Positions 56,170-64,000 of a stretch of 64,000 nucleotides of DNA are shown here, piece by piece; position 1 is the stretch's first letter; every line of letters starts with the position of its first letter. A program made the position numbers and the translations under genes. Origin of the DNA: Nostoc indistinguendum CM1-VF10 (GTDB lineage Bacteria; Cyanobacteriota; Cyanobacteriia; Cyanobacteriales; Nostocaceae); NCBI GenBank assembly GCA_019359215.1, contig JAHHHS010000022.1, positions 25,087 through 89,086 of the forward strand. The letters run 5' to 3'. The notes under the pieces are model-generated. The model did not search any database. It was not told where the DNA came from and was given only the letters and a program-made list of their open reading frames with translations.

Positions 56170-57249
56170 TTAACCCTTGTTTCTCTCCCTGCTCCCTGCC
56201 TCTAACAAATAAATTAATGCCTCCACTAAAGCCTGATTTTGTTCATCAGTACCAACAGTAATGCGTAATTTATCATCTAGTCCAGGCTGCTTGAAGTAGC
56301 GGATTAAAATTCCCCGTTCCTTCAGCTTTTGATAGAGATATTCTGCGTTTCCTTCTGTTGGCTGTACCAGTAAAAAGTTAGTTTGGGAATCCCAAATATG
56401 AAAACCTAATTGTTTTAAGTCTGTTGCTAACTTAGCCCGTGATGCTTTAATCTTTGCTATACAAGCATTTTTATAAGCTTGATCGGTAATAGCAGCCGTG
56501 CCAATTGCACAAGCGATCGCATCAATGTTATAGCTATCTTTCACCTTAAACAATCCCTGCAACAGCTTGGGATTTGCCACCCCAAATCCCAGCCGCAACC
56601 CTGCCAATGAGTACCCTTTAGAAAGTGTGCGAATTATGATGACATTTTCGTAGTCCTTTACCAAAGCCAATGCATTCTCTTCGGTAAAATCGACATATGC
56701 CTCGTCAATCACTAAAACTCCAGATAACTGGCTGGCTAATTTTCGCAGATCATTTGTTGGTACTATATGCCCCGATGGACTATTAGGCGATGCAATAAAT
56801 GTCACAGAACCATTGGCAGCAACCAGTTCTTCTAAAGGTAAACTGTAGTCATCGCTGTAAGTAATCTCAATAATTTCCGCAGCTTGCATTTCTGCTAATG
56901 TGCGATATAGCACGTAAGTTGGCATTGGATAAACTACCTTCTTCCCAGGTTCTGCACAGGCTCTAATTATCACGCTCAACAATTCGTCACTGCCATTTCC
57001 TACAATTATCCAATCACTAGGAACCCCTAAAACTTTACTTGCAGCTTGCCGGAACTCCCCCCCGAAAGGTTCTGGATACCGTCGCAACCACTCACCATCA
57101 ATATTTTGCAGCACAGTTAGCGCCGCAGGCGAAGGAGGATAGGGGTTCTCGTTACTGTTGAGTTTTATTATCTTTGTACCGCGTTGAGGCTGTTCACCAG
57201 GAATGTAGCTAGCCATTGCATCTACATTAGAGCGAAAATAGTTGGTCAT
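56170..57249 (-). CDS. hisC: Histidinol-phosphate aminotransferase
   Basis: A fold-type I PLP enzyme of 359 residues for the imidazole-acetol-phosphate to histidinol-phosphate step of histidine synthesis. Visible are LNSNENPYPPSP, the cofactor-phosphate region VGNGSDELL, FIASPNSPSGHIVP, the PLP-binding Asp in VIDEAYVDF, and the Schiff-base Lys in RTLSKGYSLAGLRLGFG. I chose ATG 57249 (MTNYFRSNVDAM) over one seven codons earlier. No other his gene is adjacent. Some HisC paralogs act on other amino acids; the ordinary motifs favour HisC. Confidence 0.9.
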   Translation of the reverse strand: MTNYFRSNVDAMASYIPGEQPQRGTKIIKLNSNENPYPPSPAALTVLQNIDGEWLRRYPEPFGGEFRQAASKVLGVPSDWIIVGNGSDELLSVIIRACAEPGKKVVYPMPTYVLYRTLAEMQAAEIIEITYSDDYSLPLEELVAANGSVTFIASPNSPSGHIVPTNDLRKLASQLSGVLVIDEAYVDFTEENALALVKDYENVIIIRTLSKGYSLAGLRLGFGVANPKLLQGLFKVKDSYNIDAIACAIGTAAITDQAYKNACIAKIKASRAKLATDLKQLGFHIWDSQTNFLLVQPTEGNAEYLYQKLKERGILIRYFKQPGLDDKLRITVGTDEQNQALVEALIYLLEAGSRERNKG

Positions 57250-57277
57250 AGAGCATGAGATATGGAACAAACAGATT

Positions 57278-57344
57278 CAATTTTGGATTTTAGATTTTAA
57301 ATTTTAGATTCTTCTTAAATCGAAAATCCAAAATCTAAAATTGG
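57278..57344. repeat. AATTTTGGATTTTAGATTTT inverted repeat
   Basis: Left arm CAATTTTGGATTTTAGATTT and right arm ending CCAAAATCTAAAATTGG can pair around a short centre. This is a common extragenic Nostoc repeat, here in the leader of hisC. Confidence 0.65.
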
Positions 57345-57548
57345 CAGAGTTAGGAGTTCACTATGCACTCAATCCTTGGTTCAAGGCAAGCAAGCTACGC
57401 GTAGTGTTCCGCAGAAAAGGTATTATCTGTTAAGGAATAACTGTTAATCTACCTGATTTTGGGCTTAACCCAGAAGCATTGAGAGGGAGCAGGGGGCAGG
57501 GGAAGAAGAATTATTGATTAATGCCCAATAACAAATGACAAATGACAA

Positions 57549-58169
57549 ATGACAAATCATTACCGATATATTATTTTTTACAAACCTTATGGTGTTCTCA
57601 GCCAGTTTACAAAAGATGCTCCCACACATAGCACCCTGAAAGATTATATTAATGTACCTAATGTGTATCCTGTGGGACGCTTAGACTGGGATAGTGAAGG
57701 TTTGCTGCTGTTAACGAACGATGGACAATTGCAACATCGTCTTGCCCATCCGCGTTTTGGTCATAAACGTACTTACTGGGTACAGGTAGAGCGAATTCCA
57801 GATGCAGATGCTATAAAAAGGTTGCAAACTGGTGTGGAAATTCAAGATTACCGCACTCAGCCAGCAGAAGTTAGGCTTTTACCACAAGAGCCACAATTAC
57901 CAGAACGCACCCCACCGATTAGATTCCGCAAAAATGTACCGACAGCTTGGTTGGAAATGACATTAACAGAGGGAAAAAACCGCCAAGTACGGCGTATGAC
58001 TGCGGCTGTAGGGTTTCCGACTTTACGACTGGTAAGGATCAGCATAGCCCACCTACAATTGGATGACCTACAATTGGGTCAATGGCGCGACCTTACCACA
58101 TCTGAACTTCAATTTCTGCATAATTTTAGTAAATCAAAAAGTTTTCCTCCAAAGGCGAATGCTCTATAA
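57549..58169 (+). CDS. rluE: rRNA large-subunit pseudouridine synthase E-like
   Basis: A 206-residue RsuA/RluB/E-family pseudouridine synthase without the S4 domain, as in RluE. The family's catalytic motif is [20 protein letters not shown] with the active Asp in GRLDWDSEG. The other conserved block is [20 protein letters not shown] near the C terminus, with [11 protein letters not shown] after it. RluE modifies U2457 of 23S rRNA in E. coli; which U is modified here is inferred. The start follows three AATGACAA copies. Its last 11 bases overlap the VOC gene. Confidence 0.88.
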   Translation: MTNHYRYIIFYKPYGVLSQFTKDAPTHSTLKDYINVPNVYPVGRLDWDSEGLLLLTNDGQLQHRLAHPRFGHKRTYWVQVERIPDADAIKRLQTGVEIQDYRTQPAEVRLLPQEPQLPERTPPIRFRKNVPTAWLEMTLTEGKNRQVRRMTAAVGFPTLRLVRISIAHLQLDDLQLGQWRDLTTSELQFLHNFSKSKSFPPKANAL

Positions 58170-59217
58170 CAACAAACAACAAACCGCAATTGAAGGTATT
58201 TATGAAGTCTGTATCGGCATCTCGGAGCCAATCTCTGCAATTCAATATTGGGAGCAATTTGGCTATCGCATTGGTGAAATGGGTGAATTAACCGCAGATG
58301 TGGCCAATCAATTATATGGGGTGAATTCATCTTTACGCTCAATCCGCCTCTACCACCAAAATTCAGATCATGGTTTGATTCGGCTGATGGTTTGGCAAAA
58401 CCCCACCCATCAAGGTTTAGGAATCGCGTCGATGAAAATTAAAGGAAATCGCTGGGCAACAAGCTTAACTGCGGACGTATTAAGTATCTTAAATCATATA
58501 GAGGATGCAAAAGCGGCAGGTTTGCCAATTAGGCACTCTAACCCTTATTGGGAAGTCATCTACAACAAAGAGAGAAAAAGCCGTCCTTTTATTGAGCCAG
58601 CAGTTGGCGTCCGAGAAATGCTATTACTGCAACCATTAGCTCGACAGGTTTTATTTCAACGGTTTGGCTATACGCTGCCGCACTATGGACAAGTTAACCA
58701 TAATGCTGCACTCAAGACTAGTCAGTTTACCCACATGGGAATCATCGTTCAAGATGACAGCAAAGAAACGCTGAAGTTTTATGAAGAAGTTTTGGGTTTG
58801 TTACGTGTGCGTGATGATGTCGAAACTAGCTATGAATCTTCGCCAGCAGGTAAAGATATTTTTGACCTTAACCCTGGTGAAAAATTCATTGTCACTACCT
58901 TTGATGATCCTCGTTCTTCTAAATCTGACCTGATGGCTGCACGCAGTGGTAGACTTTATATCATTCGGTTCCCAGAAGAGATTAATTTAGAATCGCGTTT
59001 TGAGGCAGCCCAACCCGGTAGCTTGGGTATGTCTTTATATACTTATCAGGTTAAAGGAATACAGGAGTATTGCGATCGCATCAAAGCAAGTACTGTACAA
59101 AAAGTTACAGACATCATTAGTAATGAGTTTGGTGAGACAAGTTTTTCCTTCGTTGCGCCAGATGGCTACTTCTGGACTTTGCTAGAAGGTAACTCCAGTG
59201 CAGATATAGTGGGCTGA
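58159..59217 (+). CDS. Two-domain VOC (glyoxalase/dioxygenase-fold) protein
   Basis: A 352-residue protein with two vicinal-oxygen-chelate modules. The first, residues about 12-130, begins [20 protein letters not shown]. The second, about 205-345, begins [20 protein letters not shown] and continues [14 protein letters not shown], ending [16 protein letters not shown]. The His in FTHMGII and the Glu in WTLLEG are at the metal-ligand positions of VOC enzymes; the first module has no clear His at the same place. I chose ATG 58159, which overlaps rluE and follows AAAGGCG, rather than a GTG 32 codons upstream inside rluE. Reaction unknown. Confidence 0.75.
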   Translation: MLYNNKQQTAIEGIYEVCIGISEPISAIQYWEQFGYRIGEMGELTADVANQLYGVNSSLRSIRLYHQNSDHGLIRLMVWQNPTHQGLGIASMKIKGNRWATSLTADVLSILNHIEDAKAAGLPIRHSNPYWEVIYNKERKSRPFIEPAVGVREMLLLQPLARQVLFQRFGYTLPHYGQVNHNAALKTSQFTHMGIIVQDDSKETLKFYEEVLGLLRVRDDVETSYESSPAGKDIFDLNPGEKFIVTTFDDPRSSKSDLMAARSGRLYIIRFPEEINLESRFEAAQPGSLGMSLYTYQVKGIQEYCDRIKASTVQKVTDIISNEFGETSFSFVAPDGYFWTLLEGNSSADIVG

Positions 59218-59331
59218 GAGACTTGCACGCCGTTTTCTTTCCTGAGCTTGTTCAATATACTTTGCCGTTGACAAAGGCGAAGTCGAGATTATTTAAAAAT
59301 GTTTCTATATACCTAATAAAGGAGTCATAAA

Positions 59332-60453
59332 TTGAGTAATAGATTAGAGAAAAAAAACAAAAATAAGCGAGATATTAGATTTGATATTTTGAAAACTCTC
59401 GGGCTATTTTGTATTATTTTTGCCCATGTTGGCCCTGAAAACAATGTTTTTTTTCATCTTAGACGTTTCGATGTTCCTTTGATGGTTGTTGTATCGGGGG
59501 CACTTTATGCCTATTCATGCGGCAACAAGCAAATATCGTTTTGGAGTTATGTAAAAAAAAGATTGCCGCGTTTGATTGCCCCGGTATGGTTATTCCTTAT
59601 TTTTTACTTTGTTGCAACTTATATTATATTTTCTTTTCTGTCTAAACCTTATCCATTTTCTTCGCAGAAAATATTAGAAACCTTTTTATTGCTAAAAGGT
59701 ATTGGTTATTTATGGATAATTCGTGTATTTATTCTAGTGGCACTTTTTGCAAACTTCTCACTATATATATATAGACTTTGCAAATCTGAAGTTAAATTTC
59801 TAACTTTACTGTCACTAACTTATTTAGGATATGAGTTTTTACTTATTTTAACTCAACGTTTCAGCTTTTGGAAGCGGATAATTTTCCTCGATGTAATAAT
59901 CAATGATTATTTATTTTATCTTCTTCCCTACGGATGTTTATTTAGCTTAGGTATGATTATACCCAAACTTAGGAACAAAACCATATTATTAATATCTGGA
60001 TTATTTTTAAGCTTATTTCTGTTGCAAGCTGTTTATTTTTATCATAGCTTAGGACATTTTATTTCAAATGAAAATTTTAAGTATCCTGCAAAAAGCTACT
60101 ATGTTTTTTATGGAGTTTTCATGTCCATGTTAGCATATTTTATAGTTGATAAGTTGTCTGCAAAACACAATTTATTAGAACGAGATAATTTATTGATTAG
60201 GTTGATTGTTTTTATCAGTTCATCTTCCTTATGGATATATTTGTGGCATATTTTCTTTGTGTATTACTGGCAAAACTTAATTGCAGAATATCTCCCCGAA
60301 CTAACTAGCAACTTTACTGTATCTTTTTTAGTAGTTGCATTCGGAGCAATAGCGATTACATATCTTCAGAAACAAGCGGTTTTTCAGATAATTGCAAAAA
60401 CGAAAGTTGGTCAAAAAAATTCCGGCTTGCTATCTATTTTATTTTTAAAGTAA
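59332..60453 (+). CDS. Acyltransferase-3 family membrane protein
   Basis: A 373-residue protein with about ten membrane segments, typical of the family that O-acetylates or O-acylates surface polysaccharides. The first segment holds RFDILKTLGLFCIIFAHVGP, with the His of the family's R-x10-H pattern. RFDVPLMVVVSGALYAYSCG and the loop KKRLPRLIAPVWLFLIFY follow. The start is TTG 59332, with GGAG seven bases before it. Base composition is clearly more A/T-rich than the neighbours and Phe/Leu/Ile codons are biased to TTT/TTA/ATA, suggesting transfer. No glycosyltransferase is adjacent. Confidence 0.85.
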   Translation: MSNRLEKKNKNKRDIRFDILKTLGLFCIIFAHVGPENNVFFHLRRFDVPLMVVVSGALYAYSCGNKQISFWSYVKKRLPRLIAPVWLFLIFYFVATYIIFSFLSKPYPFSSQKILETFLLLKGIGYLWIIRVFILVALFANFSLYIYRLCKSEVKFLTLLSLTYLGYEFLLILTQRFSFWKRIIFLDVIINDYLFYLLPYGCLFSLGMIIPKLRNKTILLISGLFLSLFLLQAVYFYHSLGHFISNENFKYPAKSYYVFYGVFMSMLAYFIVDKLSAKHNLLERDNLLIRLIVFISSSSLWIYLWHIFFVYYWQNLIAEYLPELTSNFTVSFLVVAFGAIAITYLQKQAVFQIIAKTKVGQKNSGLLSILFLK

Positions 60454-60531
60454 AAAAATTCGGTAGTTGGGATGGAAAGCTCGATGCTATCAGATGCCCG
60501 TTTTAGCTATACTAAAATTTCTAAATTAGTT

Positions 60532-60648
60532 TTAGCCATGAGCAATAATAGAACCTAGTTTACCGCCGCAGGCATTGCAATAAACTGGAGCATCCATATA
60601 TCTGCTTTCTGGGCAGTCGTAACGATTTTTCTTTCTAAGGGTACAAGA
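60532..60648 (-). other. Possible zinc-ribbon fragment
   Basis: A minus-strand frame between stops reads CTLRKKNRYDCPESRYMDAP, then VYCNACGGKLGSIIAHG. The Cys spacing, with a final CNAC, resembles a zinc ribbon. There is no start codon before it except the internal Met and no ribosome-binding site, so it may be a relic. Confidence 0.35.
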
Positions 60649-60698
60649 CTAATAACTAAAAATGGTGCAAGTTAAAAGTAGTGTAAATATCTAAAATT

Positions 60699-61103
60699 AT
60701 GGACGCTGCTAAACGCCTTAGTACTCTTAACCGCATCCGCAAACTCAGCCGTTTGATGGATACATCTATACGTATTCCTTTAACACGTTTTCATATTGGA
60801 ATAGACCCAATTATCGGTTTGGTTCCTGGTGCTGGTGATTTAATCAGTACAGGGTTTTCAGCTTACATCATATTTTTAGCAACCCGTTTTGGCATCCCAC
60901 GTCAAGACTTAGCCAAAATGATTTTTAATGTTGGTTTGGAAACAGTCGTTGGTACTGTGCCTTTTGTGGGTGATTTATTTGATGCTTTTTATAAGTCTAA
61001 TATTCGCAATTTGGCAATTTTGGAGCAACATTTGACAGTGGTTGAACCGGAACTTAAAGAAGTGTCTAATGAACTTGACAATAGTAAGTTCAGTCGAGTT
61101 TAA
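60699..61103 (+). CDS. DUF4112 family membrane protein
   Basis: A 134-residue protein matching DUF4112. The motif IDPIIGLVPGAGDLISTGFS (residues about 43-62) and its second half VGTVPFVGDLFDAFYKSNIR (about 87-106) are the family's signature, with two or so hydrophobic segments. The N terminus is basic and helical, the C terminus acidic. Found widely in bacteria; no function is established. Its neighbours on both sides are unrelated in role. Confidence 0.87.
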   Translation: MDAAKRLSTLNRIRKLSRLMDTSIRIPLTRFHIGIDPIIGLVPGAGDLISTGFSAYIIFLATRFGIPRQDLAKMIFNVGLETVVGTVPFVGDLFDAFYKSNIRNLAILEQHLTVVEPELKEVSNELDNSKFSRV

Positions 61104-61336
61104 GTTAGTGGTTTATGATGTACTTTATAAGGCGCTGTGCCTAGCTTACTTCTTTATAGGAGTACGCTATTGGCATAGCACCAGAATACCCTGCGTAATT
61201 AAAGAAAGTAGGCGATCGCAATTTGCTATCTTGATTAATTCAGCTTAATTCTAGTTTCTCTCAAAAAGCACTCATTACCTCAACAAATGCGATCGCTTCT
61301 ATGCATGAACTTTGCACCATTGTCGGGGTACGAGAA

Positions 61337-61978
61337 TTATTGAATGCTGTTTGCGAAGTCGTATGTACCCCCACGTTCAAGGGCGCGTTCGTAAGCAGGT
61401 CGTGCATGGATGCGCTCGATAAATTGCTTAATCTTAAGTCGGTTTGAGATGAGTTCGGCTTGCATAGCAACTATTTCTAGAGGAAAGCTCATTTGGATAT
61501 CGGCGGCAGTAAATTCTTCGCCTACAAACCACGTATTTTTACAAAGTTCACCTTCTATGTAGTCAAAGTGAAGCTTAATCTGGGGTGCGATAAATCCTTC
61601 ATTTACGCTGCTGCCTCCTATATCAAAAAGATTGAAGACAAGGTTCATTACCAGAGGTGGCATTGCAGATCCTTCAGCATAATGCAGCCAATACGTATAG
61701 CGCAGACGCTCCGGCGTATCGGATGGCGGGATTAGCCGACCATTGCCGTAGCGGCTTACTATGTATTCGATGATAGCCCCCGACTCAGCAATAGTCTCTT
61801 CTGCGTCAGTGATCACTGGTGACTTGCCGAGCGGATGGACTTCGTGCAGCGATGCTGGTGCCAGCATCGTTTTCTGGTCGCGTTCGTAGAACTTAATTTC
61901 GTATTCGATACCTAATTCTTCAAGCAGCCATAACACGCGCTGCGATCGCGAGTTGTTGAGATGATGGACAACAATCAT
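61337..61978 (-). CDS. Glutathione S-transferase family protein
   Basis: A 213-residue protein with thioredoxin-like and helical domains. The N-terminal glutathione site shows HHLNNSRSQRVLWLLEELGI, with SRS as the catalytic Ser/Arg region. KSPVITDAEETIAESGAIIE carries the cis-Pro and the glutathione-gamma-glutamyl Glu-Ser. The helical domain ends FTAADIQMSFPLE. I chose ATG 61978, eleven codons after the first in-frame start, as it begins the first strand. Substrate unknown; detoxification is the usual role. Confidence 0.88.
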   Translation of the reverse strand: MIVVHHLNNSRSQRVLWLLEELGIEYEIKFYERDQKTMLAPASLHEVHPLGKSPVITDAEETIAESGAIIEYIVSRYGNGRLIPPSDTPERLRYTYWLHYAEGSAMPPLVMNLVFNLFDIGGSSVNEGFIAPQIKLHFDYIEGELCKNTWFVGEEFTAADIQMSFPLEIVAMQAELISNRLKIKQFIERIHARPAYERALERGGTYDFANSIQ

Positions 61979-62233
61979 AATAGCTACTTTTTGTTCTCTG
62001 CTTTTGCTCATCTCAAACTATCATCAGTTTCTCCACTCTTCATCTATCTGGTGGTTGTCTTGGGTATCAAAGATGTTGGATATATTTCATGCTGGCAGTT
62101 TGCTGATGATTGGGCTTTGCACAATTGCACTTCCCCTACTTCTCCCCTATCTTTTAGTAAATCTATAGTTGGGCTTGTAGATAAAAGTATTGATCTTGGA
62201 AGTCTCTAGTTCAAATCTTACATTTTAAGTAAT

Positions 62234-62988
62234 ATGCTATACCAAAAACTTCTGTGGATATTACCAATCGCCTCTACACTTAACTTTTTAGTTGCCACAC
62301 CAAAAGCTCAAGCCAATTGTCCTGCATCTGTTCAGCCGCTTGAGGAAGTGCAACCACAAGTGCAGCAACGTTGGGATGAATTACAGCGCCAACAAACTTA
62401 ACTTACCCTTGGGGCACAACAAAAGTGTATGAACGCTTGCAAGGCGCTCGTATTACCTTAGCTCCAAGTTTCGATCAGCTGCGTGGCTCATACAAACAAG
62501 AAGCCCTCAATTTGCTACGACTTGGCAATTACTTGCATAGCGTTTATGCCAGTGATGGCCGCTTGCTTTCGGCGGTGTATGACGCTTGTACACGGTTTGA
62601 TATGTTAACGGAGAAGGCACGTTATAGCTGGTATTACAACAGTATCGGGCGATCGCTACCCGATAACTTGAAACGTGAAGCTCTGCGGAACGCTGGCCGT
62701 CCGTCTTGGCGACAGGTGCGTGTAACCATTAGCGAGACGCAAGAGCGATCAATCCGCGATTTATTCTGGAATAGAATGGGCTATAGTCAAGCGAACAATG
62801 GGATGTGGATCGCTTGGGTTCCAGAACACGGTTATTTTGAAATTAATGTGCCCAATGGCTATAATATCAAACAATTGGGGCAATTTTGGCGGTCGGCTCC
62901 ACGTAACTATCGCTACATCGTACTATCAACTGACGGTTCATTAGTATTTGACGCTAACTTTGACCAGCAGGGACGATTAAGCAATTAG
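62234..62988 (+). pseudogene. Frameshifted secreted protein of unknown function
   Basis: From ATG 62234 the frame gives a signal peptide (MLYQKLLWILPIASTLNFLV, cut near KAQA) and PLEEVQPQVQQRWDELQRQQ, then ends at TAA 62399-62401. A second frame, from about 62403, gives YPWGTTKVYERLQGARITLA and continues 187 codons to the stop at 62986-62988. That part has basic helical segments and ends YIVLSTDGSLVFDANFDQQG. The two parts fit one exported protein of about 250 residues, split by a small indel near 62400. I do not recognise the family. Confidence 0.65.
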
Positions 62989-63416
62989 TCCGATGCATTC
63001 TAAAGCGATCGCAGTTTGGCTTTGTCTTTAAGGAGTTTTCATTAGGCAGAGGCGATTATACCGCCCAAACTTTACAATCCAAGCGATCGCTCTCTTTGAA
63101 TATCGAAACTGCGTTTGTGCCTATTTTTCTTGCCATTGTTGCTGTCAATAAGAGAATCAAGCCAATGAGAAGTATCTAAATATTTGTTGATTCCCCCTAA
63201 CCCCCTAAAAAAATGAAGATTTAGGGGGATCTCTAAGCGTTGCTTTCTTGCCCTGCAATAAATTGATTGCTCATGGACGAAGGGCGTTGAAACGCACTGA
63301 AATTAAGACGGATTAGGGCTGAGGGGTTAGACCCCCTATCAACTCGTCAACAGTCTCATTCTATTTGGGGGAGTATGTCAAAATGCCTTACGTTCAGCCA
63401 GATGCTTAAGGATGTC
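62989..63416. other. Intergenic region with CCCCCTAA hairpin
   Basis: No gene seen. It holds two HIP1 octamers and a perfect 9-bp hairpin TCCCCCTAA/TTAGGGGGA at 63192-63229, a short form of the repeat at 55971. Confidence 0.55.
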
Positions 63417-63890
63417 TTAGCGTGAGCGCCAAACTTGTCGCAACTGCTTGCGGGCTAACAATTTCAACTGGTCGCCGACATAAGGTGAACCTGGTTGAGT
63501 TGCATTACCGTAACTGTTCAGTGTCATCGCTTTTACAGGTTGAGAAAATTCAATTGCAGCAACGTATGAATCACCAGCAACAGATTTAAAGCGCCCATCT
63601 GACAGTGGGGCAAAATTGAGGACGCGGAAAATGCCTAGATATCCATCACCGCCATTTGCAGGCAAATCTATATCACCAGACTGTAGCCGGAAAACATCTC
63701 CCCATGCTACATCTAAAGACCCATAAGCTTTTTCCACCTTAGCTGCAACAGTTAAGAGTGTTGTGACTGCACTTTGAGGATTAGCTAAACCATCAGGTGT
63801 AGTAAATGGGGAGTTTTCACTCCAGGGTTTGCTAAATACACTATCTAAGTCTATTGCGTCAGCCCAAGAAGCGAATATAGCGGTTCCTGA
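63417..63890 (-). pseudogene. C-terminal fragment of a penicillin-acylase-type AHL acylase
   Basis: The frame reads TAIFASWADAIDLDSVFSKP, then FTTPDGLANPQSAVTTLLTV, AYGSLDVAWGDVFRLQSGDI, YGNATQPGSPYVGDQLKLLA and WRSR at the end. These are the last 160 or so residues of an Ntn-hydrolase of the penicillin/acyl-homoserine-lactone acylase family (like Nostoc AiiC). The catalytic Ser and the alpha chain are absent, because an IS630-type sequence replaces everything upstream of about 63890. The first in-frame start is the GTG at 63737. Confidence 0.75.
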
Positions 63891-64000
63891 TTGAGTGCAA
63901 TACGATATGAGATAATGGAGTATATTAACATCTAAGTAGCTGTGGAATGAAACCTTACTCCTGTGATCTGCGCCAGAAAGTGATCAATGCACATAACAAT
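63890..64000 (+). mobile_element. Left end of an IS630-family element
   Basis: From ATG 63947 the frame reads MKPYSCDLRQKVINAHNN and runs off the right edge; this is the typical start of Nostoc IS630-type transposases. The bases from about 63890 to 63946 should hold the left inverted repeat. The element interrupts the acylase gene on the other strand. Confidence 0.7.

Noticed and set aside
62205..62230. TAGTTCAAATCTTA as the T-arm of a tRNA
   Set aside because: No acceptor or anticodon stem can be folded around it, and no tRNA was found anywhere in the window.

Overview
The window comes from a filamentous cyanobacterium of the Nostoc type. Evidence: the HIP1 octamer GCGATCGC is scattered throughout, there is a high-light-inducible chlorophyll-binding protein, the NblS partner SipA, a valyl-tRNA synthetase carrying the cyanobacterial CAAD membrane domain, a hybrid Ser/Thr-His kinase of the type known from Nostoc/Anabaena, a CYP110-like P450, and the many short extragenic repeats usual in these genomes. 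I found no rRNA, tRNA or CRISPR array.

Layout. 1-3.1 kb (minus): a tight four-gene operon of lipoprotein, glutathionylspermidine-synthetase-like ATP-grasp ligase, AmpG-like transporter and BadF-type sugar kinase, probably cell-wall fragment handling. 3.3-6.9 kb: valS with CAAD and a small conserved gene. 7.1-10.5 kb (minus): a 1129-residue secreted phosphatase-like protein with two tandem domains and RTX repeats, behind a Pho-box-like site. 10.8-11.8 kb: IS4 scrap and an SGNH-hydrolase lipoprotein. 12.1-16.7 kb (minus): hpnI-hpnP-hpnJ, hopanoid side-chain and 2-methyl-hopanoid genes, divergent from a peptide-type ABC exporter. 18.7-23.9 kb: modA, peroxiredoxin, sipA, Spy-like protein, a NarL-type two-component pair and an HLIP gene. 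24-32.2 kb (minus): a dynamin-like GTPase, an Hsp70/actin-like ATPase and a third protein, which together resemble the proteobacterial SrfA/SrfB/SrfC set, with an Rpn-type nuclease gene and its broken tail duplicate lying between them. This is the most promising system in the window.

33-49 kb is a decay zone: fused and truncated hybrid histidine kinases, a frameshifted ynfA-like gene, a dead toxin-antitoxin pair, and fragments of IS5-type, IS630 and IS66 transposases and of a filamentous-haemagglutinin-like exoprotein. Intact genes sit between them: SGNH hydrolase, ispH, cobL, an RTX protein, a Uma2 nuclease and a Ca2+/H+ antiporter. 48.7-64 kb: P450, a giant Ser/Thr-His kinase split by a 99-bp MITE with TA target duplication, hisC, an rRNA pseudouridine synthase, a two-domain VOC protein, an AT-rich membrane acyltransferase, a DUF4112 protein, a glutathione S-transferase, a frameshifted secreted protein, and the tail of a penicillin-acylase-type AHL acylase cut by an IS630-type element at the right edge.

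Functional links: ispH supplies isoprenoid precursors and cobL belongs to cobalamin synthesis, while HpnP and HpnJ are of the B12-binding radical-SAM type. SipA acts on the NblS/RpaB pathway, and an RpaB-type HLR1-like site lies before the HLIP gene.
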